Below are positions 49,398 through 59,828 of a stretch of DNA of 64,000 nucleotides, piece after piece; positions within the stretch are counted from its first letter, which is position 1; the number at the start of each line of letters is the position of its first letter. This stretch comes from Holothuria scabra. Lineage: Eukaryota > Echinodermata > Holothuroidea > Aspidochirotida > Holothuriidae. The notes beneath the pieces were generated by a model. The model was not told the origin of the DNA, ran no database searches, and was given only the letters and a program-made list of their open reading frames with translations. The position numbers and the translations under genes were made by a program. Location of the stretch: the NCBI GenBank assembly GCA_037179385.1, contig CM074179.1, forward strand, positions 72,146,719-72,210,718, given 5' to 3'.

Positions 49398-50648
49398 ATG
49401 ATGAGCCTTGTACAGAATATTAAGTTTAACAACAATCGCAAGCCCTTCCAAGCACAGTTAAAAACCGACACGACCAAAATCAAAGCGGACAGTAAAGTAT
49501 ACGTTGCGGCTGACAAAACCAACAACTTTTACAAATTAGAACCTGAACAGTATAAAAAGCTGGTGCAACAAAACGTAAACAAAGCATACAAAAAAGCACC
49601 GCCCAACACACGCAATCAAATCACTGCAGCTGACAAAATTATAGCTTCAAAACTTGAAATTAGTGACAGAGTCGACATCACAAGCGAAAAACAAGCATTA
49701 ATTACACTGAAAGACCACAAACCGAACTTCAACAATAAACCCACATGCAGACTAATCAACCCATCAAAATCAGAACTAGGGAAGATTAGCAAACAAATAC
49801 TAGAACGGATAAATTCAGAAATCAAACAATCTACAGGTTACAACCAATGGAAGAACACAAGTGAAGTTATAGACTGGTTTAGTGAAATACACGACAAACA
49901 CCAAAAATCGTTCATTGCTTTTGACATTTGTGAGTTTTACCCCTCAATTACTGCCGACCTCCTCAACGAGACTTTAGACTTTGCATCAAACTACACAGAC
50001 ATACCATCATTCGAAAGGCATATTATCTTCCACACAAAGAAAACTATGCTGTTCAACGTTGAAACACCATGGTGCAGGCGTACCGAATCTTTATTCGATG
50101 TCACCATGGGTAGTTTCGACGGTGCTGAAACTTGTGAACTAATAGGATTGTACCTCCTATCACAACTTCAGCACATGAATGTCGGCCTATACAGAGACGA
50201 CGGTTTGGCTGTTTGCAAAGCAACACCAAGGCAAACAGAAAAATTAAAGAAAGAAATATGCAAGATATTCTCAAAAAACAAGCTTAAAATAGAAATTGAA
50301 GCAAACAAGAAAATAGTGAACTTCTTAGACCTTACCCTTGATCTTAGCACAAGCACATACAAGCCATACATGAAACCCAACAACACCCCTCTCTATATGC
50401 ACAAACAGAGCAACCACCCCCCACTTATCATAAAGAACATCCCAAAAAGCATCAACAGGAGACTATCCAACATTTCTTCCGACGAAAACACATTCAACAC
50501 ATCATCGCCCGTATACCAAGAAGCATTACAAAGAAGTAGCTATAGGTACAACCTTAAGTACGAGACCCAATCCCCTAGCACCGGTCATTCCAAGGGAGCC
50601 CCGAAACGAAGACAAAATAGGAACATAACCTGGTTCAACCCCCCGTAG
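49398..50648 (+). CDS. Reverse transcriptase domain of the Penelope-like element
   Basis: A 416-codon stretch from the first Met to TAG; the same frame is open upstream to 49329 (ITASGFDKGPPQISELKEFE), so this Met is probably internal. RT landmarks: ADKTNNFYKL (residues about 34-43), LITLKDHKPNF (about 95), SFIAFDICEFYPSI (about 170-183, first catalytic Asp), FDVTMGSFDGAETCEL (about 234-249), and GLYRDDGLAV (about 264-273, the YxDD box), then FLDLTLDL (about 313). All three catalytic Asp positions look intact. It copies element RNA into DNA. The YRDD variant is unusual against the YVDD or FADD of most retroelements, though I recall it in an invertebrate family with this exact layout. Confidence 0.88.
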   Translation: MMSLVQNIKFNNNRKPFQAQLKTDTTKIKADSKVYVAADKTNNFYKLEPEQYKKLVQQNVNKAYKKAPPNTRNQITAADKIIASKLEISDRVDITSEKQALITLKDHKPNFNNKPTCRLINPSKSELGKISKQILERINSEIKQSTGYNQWKNTSEVIDWFSEIHDKHQKSFIAFDICEFYPSITADLLNETLDFASNYTDIPSFERHIIFHTKKTMLFNVETPWCRRTESLFDVTMGSFDGAETCELIGLYLLSQLQHMNVGLYRDDGLAVCKATPRQTEKLKKEICKIFSKNKLKIEIEANKKIVNFLDLTLDLSTSTYKPYMKPNNTPLYMHKQSNHPPLIIKNIPKSINRRLSNISSDENTFNTSSPVYQEALQRSSYRYNLKYETQSPSTGHSKGAPKRRQNRNITWFNPP

Positions 50649-50693
50649 AGTCATAGTGTCACAACCAACATTGGCCAGAAATTCTTTAACCTC

Positions 50694-51410
50694 TTGGACA
50701 GCTGCTTCCCACCTGGGCACAAACTACATACCTTACTCAACAGAAACACGGTGAAACTGAGTTACAGCTGCATGGCAAACATAAACCAAGTTATATCAGC
50801 GCACAACAAATATTTACTGGCGAAACAGGAAGTACAACCAGAAACGCGAAGCAACTGCAGTTGCAGAAAGCAAAGCGAGTGCCCATTGGAAGGCAACTGC
50901 CTCATGAACAACATTGTGTACCAAGCAACTGTAACACGCCACGACAACCACAACGAAGAAACATACATTGGTCTAACAGACAACACATTCAAAACAAGAT
51001 ACACCGCCCACAAGTCTAGCTTTAAACACAAAGACAGAACAAACGCAACTGCACTCAGTGAATACATCTGGAAACTAAAGGATTCAAATGTAGAACACTC
51101 CGTAAAATGGAAACTCATGAACAAAACCCGAGCATACTCCACATCCTCTAAAACTTGTAATCTCTGTCGGGAAGAAAAGTACTTCATTATACTCAAACCT
51201 TCCTTAGCAACTCTAAATAAAAGAAACGAACTGATAAGCTCAGGAACAAACATCTACTGTGTAATTATTCTAATAGGTAATATATCTTGGCTCGCTGTAC
51301 ACCGTTCTTGCCTGTTCACAACGAACACGGAACGAACACTTGCAAAAGCAGCGAGCACATACGTAGTTAACGTTATTGACATCATTCTACTTCAGGCTCC
51401 TGAGGAGTAA
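50694..51410 (+). CDS. GIY-YIG endonuclease domain, same frame as the RT
   Basis: In frame with the RT, separated only by the TAG at 50646-50648. A zinc-finger-like cluster (CSCRKQSECPLEGNCL, residues about 54-69) precedes the nuclease core: VYQATV (about 74), ETYIGLTDNTFKTRYTAHKS (about 88-107, the YIG motif and catalytic Arg), ALSEYIWKLKD (about 119-129), and CNLCREEKYFII (about 155-166) with the catalytic Glu. It nicks target DNA to prime reverse transcription. The first codon shown is TTG and is only where the open stretch starts, not a real start. Retained motifs and a single nonsense mutation point to recent inactivation. Confidence 0.85.
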   Translation: MDSCFPPGHKLHTLLNRNTVKLSYSCMANINQVISAHNKYLLAKQEVQPETRSNCSCRKQSECPLEGNCLMNNIVYQATVTRHDNHNEETYIGLTDNTFKTRYTAHKSSFKHKDRTNATALSEYIWKLKDSNVEHSVKWKLMNKTRAYSTSSKTCNLCREEKYFIILKPSLATLNKRNELISSGTNIYCVIILIGNISWLAVHRSCLFTTNTERTLAKAASTYVVNVIDIILLQAPEE

Positions 51411-51417
51411 GGACCTA

Positions 51418-51888
<471 letters not shown>

Positions 51889-53122
51889 CTGGTGTATATT
51901 GTATTGCATACAAAGTTCTGGTTACGCTTCGAACACTTTTCACCTGCTATTGATATATGCATCTTTTATAAATATTTAAATATATGTATCTTTGTATGTA
52001 TGTATGTTTATTTATATAATACATGTATGTGTTTGTATACTTCGATCCAGCTTATTTTTTTATGAAAGCTTTGGTGGAACGATCTTTCCCTCCTGAGGTA
52101 ACGAAATGATTTGCGAAAAGCGTCTGAACATCCCTACCTTTATCTCGTTTCGACTTAATCCACAAATATGTTTTGAAATGTTGAAGGCGGTAAAAGGGCA
52201 TTTCTTCTTCATGAATACGCCCTAAAAAAAGAAAACAGTTTCAAAACATGTTCATGATCTTCACAATGATCTAAACCGCATTTTTGGTTGCAAATCAAAA
52301 ACTTGATAATATCCAGTCCTATATTTAAAACCAACCAAGAAACGACTGGAGTTTACTAGTTTTCTCTTACTTCAATCAATGGATTACAAGAAAAGGATCA
52401 AGCCAATCATTAATATGATTGAGTTGTAGCAATTTTTCGCTATTTTGTTTATTATGGGTTTTTTTGCCCCGTGCCTTATGCTTCTTTTCCTTTTCGATTC
52501 TCTTCTTCTCTTTTTTTTTTAACACCATTATGGACACTTCCTCAGGCAGAGTTCGTTTATGAAACGTTTCCTACCTTGTTTTGATTGTTTTTCTTAATTG
52601 AAGTTTGTAGAGTGAATCATATAAAAGCCAACGGGGCTTATAGAAACTTGTCGTTGGATATTCCTTGAATGTAGCTCCTTTTTATTCTGGAAATTTTGTA
52701 CTTAGAGTTGTTAAGAAGGACTTGAGGGAGTCAAACTAGTAATATTAGAAATATTCAATTTCGTAGCCATACTGTCAGAAACACTTTTGCTCTATGTGTT
52801 ACTCAAGTCAATATAAAGCCAACCGAGTGTCCCGTTTTTACAGGTGGCCCCAACATTTGTGACCGTAGTTCTACTTGCGACAAATATCTGACTTATTATT
52901 TTTTTTCTCTCTCTCTCTTCTTCCACTGGTTCAAAAGCATTCGACTTATGGAAGGACGCAAATCACATACTAATTCCAGTTGAAAATCTATAGGTTTCTT
53001 CTTGTTGTAGTCTTGGATATTTAATATTCCAAGACCTCTGACTTCTGGGAAATACAATTGTATAAGGGGATGCAGGGCATGATAAAGAAACTATTGTAAC
53101 TGAAACTGTAGGCACATTCACC
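51889..53122. other. Non-coding stretch
   Basis: No gene or repeat supported. AT-rich, with a short (TATG)n-like tract near 51980-52010 and a T-run at 52510-52520. Confidence 0.5.
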
Positions 53123-54512
53123 CAGTGGTGGTGGAAGCGGGGGGACGGGGGGGACGTCCCCCAAAAAATCAGAGAAGAAGTAAAAGAAACTTGGGAGCCT
53201 TGAACCAATTCACAATGGAACAATTAATTCTGTTAGTTGGAACTGGTCTGCAAGAAAAATGAGAAATAAAAGCTGTTCATTGTACTGAACTTGCATCTAT
53301 CCTGTCATTTCTGTGTCTCATTTAATTCAGAGAGTAAAGGCTGATTTCCAAAATAAAGTGGTAAAAAGCCATACTCATAATTAAATAAGCCTAGTTTAAT
53401 TGTACTGGCTATGGTTCAGTCAGCAAAAGAGACAGGGACTGCATTCACAAGCAGTGTTCCTAAGACGGCTATCACAGCAGTTTCCATTTATGAGATTCTA
53501 CTGTGATCGTCCCCATAGGCGTAAATTGCGCCGGGGAGGGGGATAATGCGATATATCCCCCCGATATTTGACTTGGGAATGACCTATGTAATCACCCCTC
53601 CCCCATTATCTGGAGGTTTATTATTTTGAACAAATAATAATAAACGGCCTAAACGTTGGAACAAACAACGATGTAGATTCTAGACTATACTATTGCAATA
53701 AAAGGTCCCAAACAGTCGAAACCTACAGAAACCTGCGACCTAACTTTGAAATGCGATTGCCAAGAACCTCAACAACAAACCTAGTTATTTTAACAGAGTG
53801 GAATCCGGATTCGGCCAAAAATGAGAGAAACGTGTCATCTATGGGAAAATCGCCGAATGGTAGCTCCGTTCGCATGACGTGTGCGTACGTACATGACCGT
53901 CCGGTTGGAACTTTGGAAAAGTAAGCTACCTCGGTATTATACCGAGGTAGCCTACACATTGTTAAGAAGTTCGCATTCATCATGATCAGGTAGGTCTGCA
54001 TAGGCAGATTCAGACTGATTCCAAGGTACATATTAATGAATTTACACAAGATTGAATGTTGAAATGAATCCCGGTGAAAGTACAAGAATTTTAAGAAATA
54101 GACCTTCAATTAAAATACAAAATCAAAACAAGTTTACAGGTGCAGTACCAAACCAAGGGCGAGAACAGGGGGGCAACTGATCTTAGAGTAGTGAGGTAAC
54201 TGCGCCTCTTTTCCTTTGGATTTGAAAAATGATTTTAACAAAACCAAAATTACAAACATAACAACGCAACTGTTGATGTCCAAGAAATAGCCTATAGGCT
54301 ATCTGTGAACGCAAATATTTCGCACATTTTTGTTCAATGAATTCACCGTAAAATGTTCTAAAAACGGCTTAGATTGCACGAGAGAGCTTGTAGAATCTCA
54401 GAGCTTTTAGGGCCCTAAGCTACGCGCACATAGGGTTCGTTTCACGAGTCCAACCATTCCATCTTGTTCACTGTCCCCCCCCCCCTAAATTTTTATGCTT
54501 CCGCCGCCACTG
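53123..54512. mobile_element. hAT-like non-autonomous element, 1,390 bp, 8-bp target duplication
   Basis: Starts CAGTGGTGGTGGAAGC followed by a G-run, and ends with a C-run, then GCTTCCGCCGCCACTG: inverted termini of 16 bp with two mismatches. The flanks are CATTCACC (53115-53122) and TATTCACC (54513-54520), an 8-bp duplication with 7 matches. CAG...CTG ends and 8-bp duplications are hallmarks of the hAT superfamily. No transposase; the 128-residue minus frame (53723-54109) has no hAT motif. A perfect 12-bp palindrome lies at 53925-53951. Internal TCCCCCAAAAAATCAG is shared with the element at 7478. Confidence 0.85.
53925..53951. repeat. Perfect hairpin GCTACCTCGGTA-TTA-TACCGAGGTAGC
   Basis: Twelve-base perfect arms with a 3-nt loop, inside the hAT-like element. 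Confidence 0.9.
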
Positions 54513-54520
54513 TATTCACC

Positions 54521-57500
54521 CGTGGAGCTAGCTTTCTTTCAAAGCTCCGTGGTTAATTTTTGCTGAGGAAACTGCATCTCTCAGCACATTTCACCAACGA
54601 AAGTTCCAAAATTTTAGAGAGTTCAGATCGTTAATCACCATATTCTGCCTTGCAAAGTGCACTGCAAGGTTTGTATCCGCCCGCTTCATTAATCTTTGAG
54701 CATTCTTTCTTTGATTCTTAGGTCAGCGTAGTACTAAATGCCATCTTAAGGTGAATATGGCTACTTGCGAAGTTTGCTAACAGGACCATTTTCAAAGTGA
54801 AAACTTGACATTCTCTTACTTCATCTTGGAAATCTGCAGCCCAATCCACCCATGTAGCTAGGTCCTGCAGTTGCCTGCTTAAGTAATACTGAAGGAAATA
54901 CGTCATACAGTATATTTTATCAATAAGAGCTCTCAAATTTTAAAAGAGTTCAGATCGTTAACCGCCATACTCTGCAATTCAAAGTGGACTGTAAGGTTTC
55001 TTCCCCTTTGCCCCGCCTCGTCCAAATTTTTATTTGCGCATTCCTTGTTTCATTCTTAAGGGTGTTTGGTACTGAACGGCCATCGTAAGATGGTTATGGC
55101 TTTTGCGAATTTTGCTGACACGACATTTATAAAAGTAAAAACTTAAACAAATAAAATCCGATCTCTCACTACATCTGAAGGGAAATTTCATACGTAGAAC
55201 GCCATATCATGCGTAAACTATTGTGTTTCATTGTCTTTTCCTTTAACAGGAAGTGTTTCTTTCCTGTGGGTGATAAAGTGGAATTTTTGGGTTTTAGGGA
55301 CTTCCCTGCTAACTGCATGCTTCTGTGACTTCAGGCCTTTCCCTGGTAGTGATTAAAGTAAACACTTCCTGTTACTCAAGCCTTTCTATATTTAGACTTA
55401 AGCATGGGAGCTTTTGGAGGAGACAGGGAACAAAGGGATGCTTTGAGGTCTGCCTGATCTACTTCCTTTTGGGACAGTGTGGGCAGTGTGCACAAATCTG
55501 CATAAGTGGTGAAAAGTCTGATATAAACAGCCTTAGGTAAAATAGGCCTTAGGATAATCAGTGGAGTTGGGCCAGTTTTTAGGTTATTCAATTAATGTTT
55601 TAGCATGATAGTATAGTATTCAGTGTTGTGGCCAATGTCACCTGCATTCATAGACCTTGGTCAGCTTATGGGTAAAATCCAAGATGTTCTTACACTAAGT
55701 GAACAGGTCCACTTCACCAGCAGTAGCATGGTCCTTTGTCATTCCTGCTTGAAACTTTAGAGTGAGAAGACTGTGTCACAACATGTAACAGGAATTGCCC
55801 AGAGTTTAATATTTATCAGTGCCAGATTGAGGGTTTCTATTGCTGAAGAGCAAATTCAGATGTTCTAAATGGTGAGTTATTACCATAAAATTATGTTAGA
55901 TTTTCATATTATGGAATCACAAGTGTAATTTAAGTGTTAAGTGAAAGATAAGAGTTGCGACTCAGAGAGGCATGTGGTCTAGCTACTGTATAGTGTTTAG
56001 AGAACAGTATAGTTTATCATCATTAGTACAGTGCAAATGCATGTTTACCAAATTGGCTGTAATGTTTTTGAAGACACATTAAGCTGGGTAATTATTGATA
56101 ATCAAAGTGTGTTATTCAGATGTTATCATTTGTGAGATGTATACAGTCTAAGTGATATTTGTCAAGCAGTGCAAGCAGACACATACAGTAGCTGAAGTGT
56201 TTAAACCAAAAGAGGCTATAAAATTGCAACATTAAGATAGTAAGTTATGCAACTGCAATATTACCTTGTATAATGTAGGCCAAAAAGTCTATCTGTGTTG
56301 ATCGAGGGATTAATTCTATAAGGGAAGTTGCTGTATCTTAATTGTTCAGGCTGAATGGAAATTTCGCTAATTGTATTAATCGTGACAATTAATTATATTA
56401 CTTAAAGCCTATGCAATTTGTTCAGGAAGAAAGGTTATACTCTTGCAAGTTTGCTGTATATAATATATCTCACCCTTTTTGTAAATAATTCAATTCTCTG
56501 TTGTTGTAAGTTTGTATTACTTAAGCTTGAGTTATGAGTAATGTGGAGTGTAAGGTTGAATTAGGCAAAGTTATGGGTTAAGGGAAATTCTACTGAAGCT
56601 ATGCCAGCTGCGGTCATGAGGTGGGTGAGTAGCGCCCTCAGATATAACCTTCTCCAATTCTACACATTCCGCTGATTTATTTATCGCAACAGTATTTCGT
56701 ATTAAAGGATAGTAAATGTTGTCTTGAATTATAGATACTATCCAGAGGGTCTTAATTACTGAGTCGGTGTACGTGTTCCAATGGTTGGAAGGTGTAGCCA
56801 TTGAAGTATTGGGCCGGTGAGTTACATGTTGAGAGTAGTTAATCATTGATATTACTTAGCATAGGGCATTTTGTAAATAAGTTTATACTTTTGATGATTG
56901 TATGCATTTTCATTTTGTTTCTTGTCTTGATTTTATCTCTCATTGTTTGTGCGAGTAAGTCTGAGATACAGTACATGAGTGTCTTAATTTCTCTGTTGCA
57001 GCAGTGCTGGCTGGAATTTAATATCAGTTTTGTATCTTTCTCAGGGTGCTTGTTTTTAATCACTTTAGTAAAAATCTCTAAGCTTAATAAAATGTATTTT
57101 GGTAAATGTATTAGAACTGAATTTTGATTGACCTTACAGATAGATACATTGCATGTCATTTGTATAACATTCTGTTGGATTAGTATGTTGAGTTATAGGG
57201 TTGCAAAGGGTGTGAGTTATTTGTCAAGATTATGTTGCTGGGCATTTATTGTGTTAGGGAACTATGCAAATTAATCCTTTGTTTTCACCTGCAGGCACAT
57301 ACTCAGGGACTCCTCACCTGCAGCGGTATTGAATTTAAAAAAATGTTATTCTCCATGTATATATCTTTAACTCATTCTTTCTATGTATTCATTTGATTTT
57401 TAGAGGCTGTTGATTGGTGCAGGTAATGCTGGCCTGAATAAAGTGAAGGTTGAACCAGAAATCTGTTGTACTGAGTCATTCATTTGGCTGAGCCTCCCAC

Positions 57501-59280
57501 AACTAGTTCCCCCTTGGGTTCGCAACTTTTCATGTATTTAAGGCTAGGGTTGTTTAAACGTTACCATTAATCACACCATATGATACAAGATGGAAACGGT
57601 AAAATTAAAGCGAATTATATTAAAATCATACATACCCACACGACGGAAATACTTGTCTCAGTTTGATATAAAAATGCTTAAACAGGGAAGCCTAACGTTA
57701 TGTGCTCTTGAACTAAGAACGTATGATCAAAGTACTGACAGTAACGTTAATATTTCTATGTTGTGACTTAATTTGATCTTTGAAGCCAACTTTGTTTGAA
57801 CAAAACGGTTTCTAAATCGGGAATTCCAAGTCTTTATAATCTATGTGGAATGTTCAACAAGTGTGCTTTATGTTTAATTATAAAAGGCATTGGCAACTGA
57901 CACTACTTCAGTTATCTCTTCTCTGTGTTTTCCAATACCTAAATGCCTTTCTGTACAACTTTGGCAAACTTAACTATCAAGTTTTATACCCACTCTTTGG
58001 CAAAGCAAATTGAAAAGTGTTGTTATGTGGATGCTTTATTCTATATATATCAAAACCAAATCCTTTTTTGGCAAACCACTCCACTTTATTTAATGTGCAC
58101 AACGTAAGGCTGTTGCAGATTTTGCGAGTCAAGGAATCTAGATGCAGAAGGAATACTTTTTGGTAACTGGCAACTTTTTCAGTTAAGGCTCATGTGAAGT
58201 ACAAAAATGAAAATTCGAAAACCTTGAAGGCCAGGATATTTTACTTCAAAAGAGGTGATGGATACTTTTTCGTTTGTCTAAAAGCATCAGGTAAAACGTA
58301 TAAAAAAAATTAAAGTACTTCCACTTCCATCAAAGGACCGCAGAGACAGCCTTGCCGGTAATCCAAGAAGAGGGAAGGAAAAAAATCCAATTGAGATAAT
58401 ATTGTAGCAAATTGAAGTTGAAAAGTTTCTTTAGAAAACGTCAATCCATTTTTTTACAGTTCAAACGAAAATAAAAACACGAAAGAGTTTTTTTCCCTTT
58501 TTTTTTTTTGGAACAAAGAGCCATCAAAATTCTTCCTAAAGTTTGGTGCATTACTTCACGACTACTGTCCAATGAAATCTACCACAAATTTTCTATGATC
58601 TAAAATACAGCTATTTTTTAAAAAACCGGTTTGATAAGGCCAATGAGACAATGAATGGGAGGTCTTAATCTAGCGACAATCCCCTTTCCAGAAGATTCGT
58701 AGTCTGTGTTTATCAAAAGCAATTAGGCGATACCATTTTTTTTTAAGTTAACAGCCTTCAAGTTGTTACCTTTTAACACTAATTTAACAATGCATCGTGT
58801 CTGTTTGATTGATTAATACCATTTATGCTATAACCAAAATTTAATGATTCTAATACAACTAACCCTGTATTAAATTCAGAAACAAAATACGAAAATTTGC
58901 AGAGGCAAGCCACGAAGTGGAGCTTGGCATTTTTTATTGATGTTAGAGTTCGGAAGCATTCACCTTCACAATACTGTACATCTCAGTTCTCAATGTTCTG
59001 AAGTAGGAGCCCATCACAAGAAAGGTTTGGGTTCAATTTTCAAAATGAAAGAGAGATTTGTAAAGTTTTATTTTTTAAAGAATATTCCCCTTTTCTTTTA
59101 CAAAATAGCATTTTATTTTCTCAAGTTATAAAATTGAATTATGTTACTTCTTCCCTTTCTCCAGATTTAAACAAGAATATTTAGAGTTCTCTTCGTCTTC
59201 TTCAACCCTTATGAAGGGACTTTATGATTGCGCCCTTGAGTTTCTACCCTTTAAAGCAGTCCGTTTTGAGCTTCCCTTAA
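54521..59280. other. Non-coding stretch
   Basis: No gene supported in 4.8 kb. Two segments (about 54600-54790 and about 54935-55140) are diverged copies of one another (both carry TTTTA-AGAGTTCAGATCGTTAA, CC-CCATA-TCTGC and AGTGAAAACTT-like words). A possible retroviral-type LTR edge lies at about 57437-57525. The 106- and 93-residue frames at 56839-57159 overlap in opposite directions and are not convincing. Confidence 0.45.
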
Positions 59281-59531
59281 CCCTTTACCGTTGTGCTCCG
59301 ATCGGGGCATATTGGCGCGCCTCGGGATCGGGCGGAAAAGCGAACGTAGCCCGCCCCGCATCGGCTTCCGTAGGCCATTGACCCCGTGACCTTGAACTAT
59401 TGTCTCTCTCGCTGTTGTGACCGAATTTTCGGGTAGCTACTCGCAGTTTCGAGATCCGCGTGAAACAGTAAAGATGTGTGACAGCCGAGCTCTCCGCATG
59501 GGTCCAAAAGGACCCAAACAACGGTAAAGGG
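59281..59531 (+). mobile_element. piggyBac-type MITE, first array copy (ancestral type)
   Basis: 251 bp, CCCTTTACCGTTG ... CAACGGTAAAGGG, flanked by TTAA (59277-59280) and TTGA (59532-59535). Like the solo copy at 40386 it retains GGTAAAGGG at the right end, CGGGGCATA near the left end and GCATCGGCTTCC inside, whereas later array copies have GGTGAAGGG and GCGTCGGCCTCC. Its left flank is unique DNA and its right flank is the 99-bp monomer, so it marks the array edge. Confidence 0.92.
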
Positions 59532-59828
59532 TTGAACAGAGCTTGTGGAGTGTGTTTACTGCAAAGCTGATGCCACTGTCTCTGCGTGGGTGCACGTAAA
59601 CCTTTAGCCGAGTTTTGCAGATATTTTAGCTAAAACAGAGCCTGTGGAGTGTGTTTACTGCAAAGCTGATGCCACTGTCTCTGCGTGTGTGCACGTAAAC
59701 CTTTAGCCGAGTGTTGCAGATATTTTAGCTTAAACAGAGCCTGTGGAGTGTGTTTACTGCAAAGCTGATGCCACTGTCTCTGCGTGTGTGCACGTAAACC
59801 TTTAGCCGAGTGTTGCAGATATTTTAAC
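59532..59828 (+). repeat. Three consecutive 99-bp monomers
   Basis: Units at 59532-59630, 59631-59729 and 59730-59828, each (TTAA-like)-ACAGAGC(T/C)TGTGGAGTG ... GTAAACCTTTAGCCGAG ... GATATTTTA. The junction tetranucleotides are TTGA, TAAA and TTAA. The second and third junctions have no MITE, so they show what the monomer array looks like without the insertion. Confidence 0.93.

Larger units (their letters stand above)
49327..51410 (+). mobile_element. Penelope-like retroelement (RT + GIY-YIG), one in-frame stop
   Basis: One reading frame runs from 49329 to the TAA at 51408-51410, interrupted only by TAG at 50646-50648. It encodes a reverse transcriptase followed by a GIY-YIG endonuclease, the combination that defines Penelope-like elements. 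It is bounded on the left by repeat R1 and on the right by (TA)n starting 10 bp after the stop. The left boundary, within coding sequence and without a Met near the junction, suggests 5' truncation. No terminal repeats of its own were identified. Confidence 0.85.

Noticed and set aside
50762..51253. 163-residue minus frame
   Set aside because: Antisense shadow of the GIY-YIG coding frame.
59277..59300. Telomere-like TTAACCC at each MITE start
   Set aside because: It is the TTAA target plus the CCC start of a piggyBac end and does not repeat in short tandem as telomeres do.
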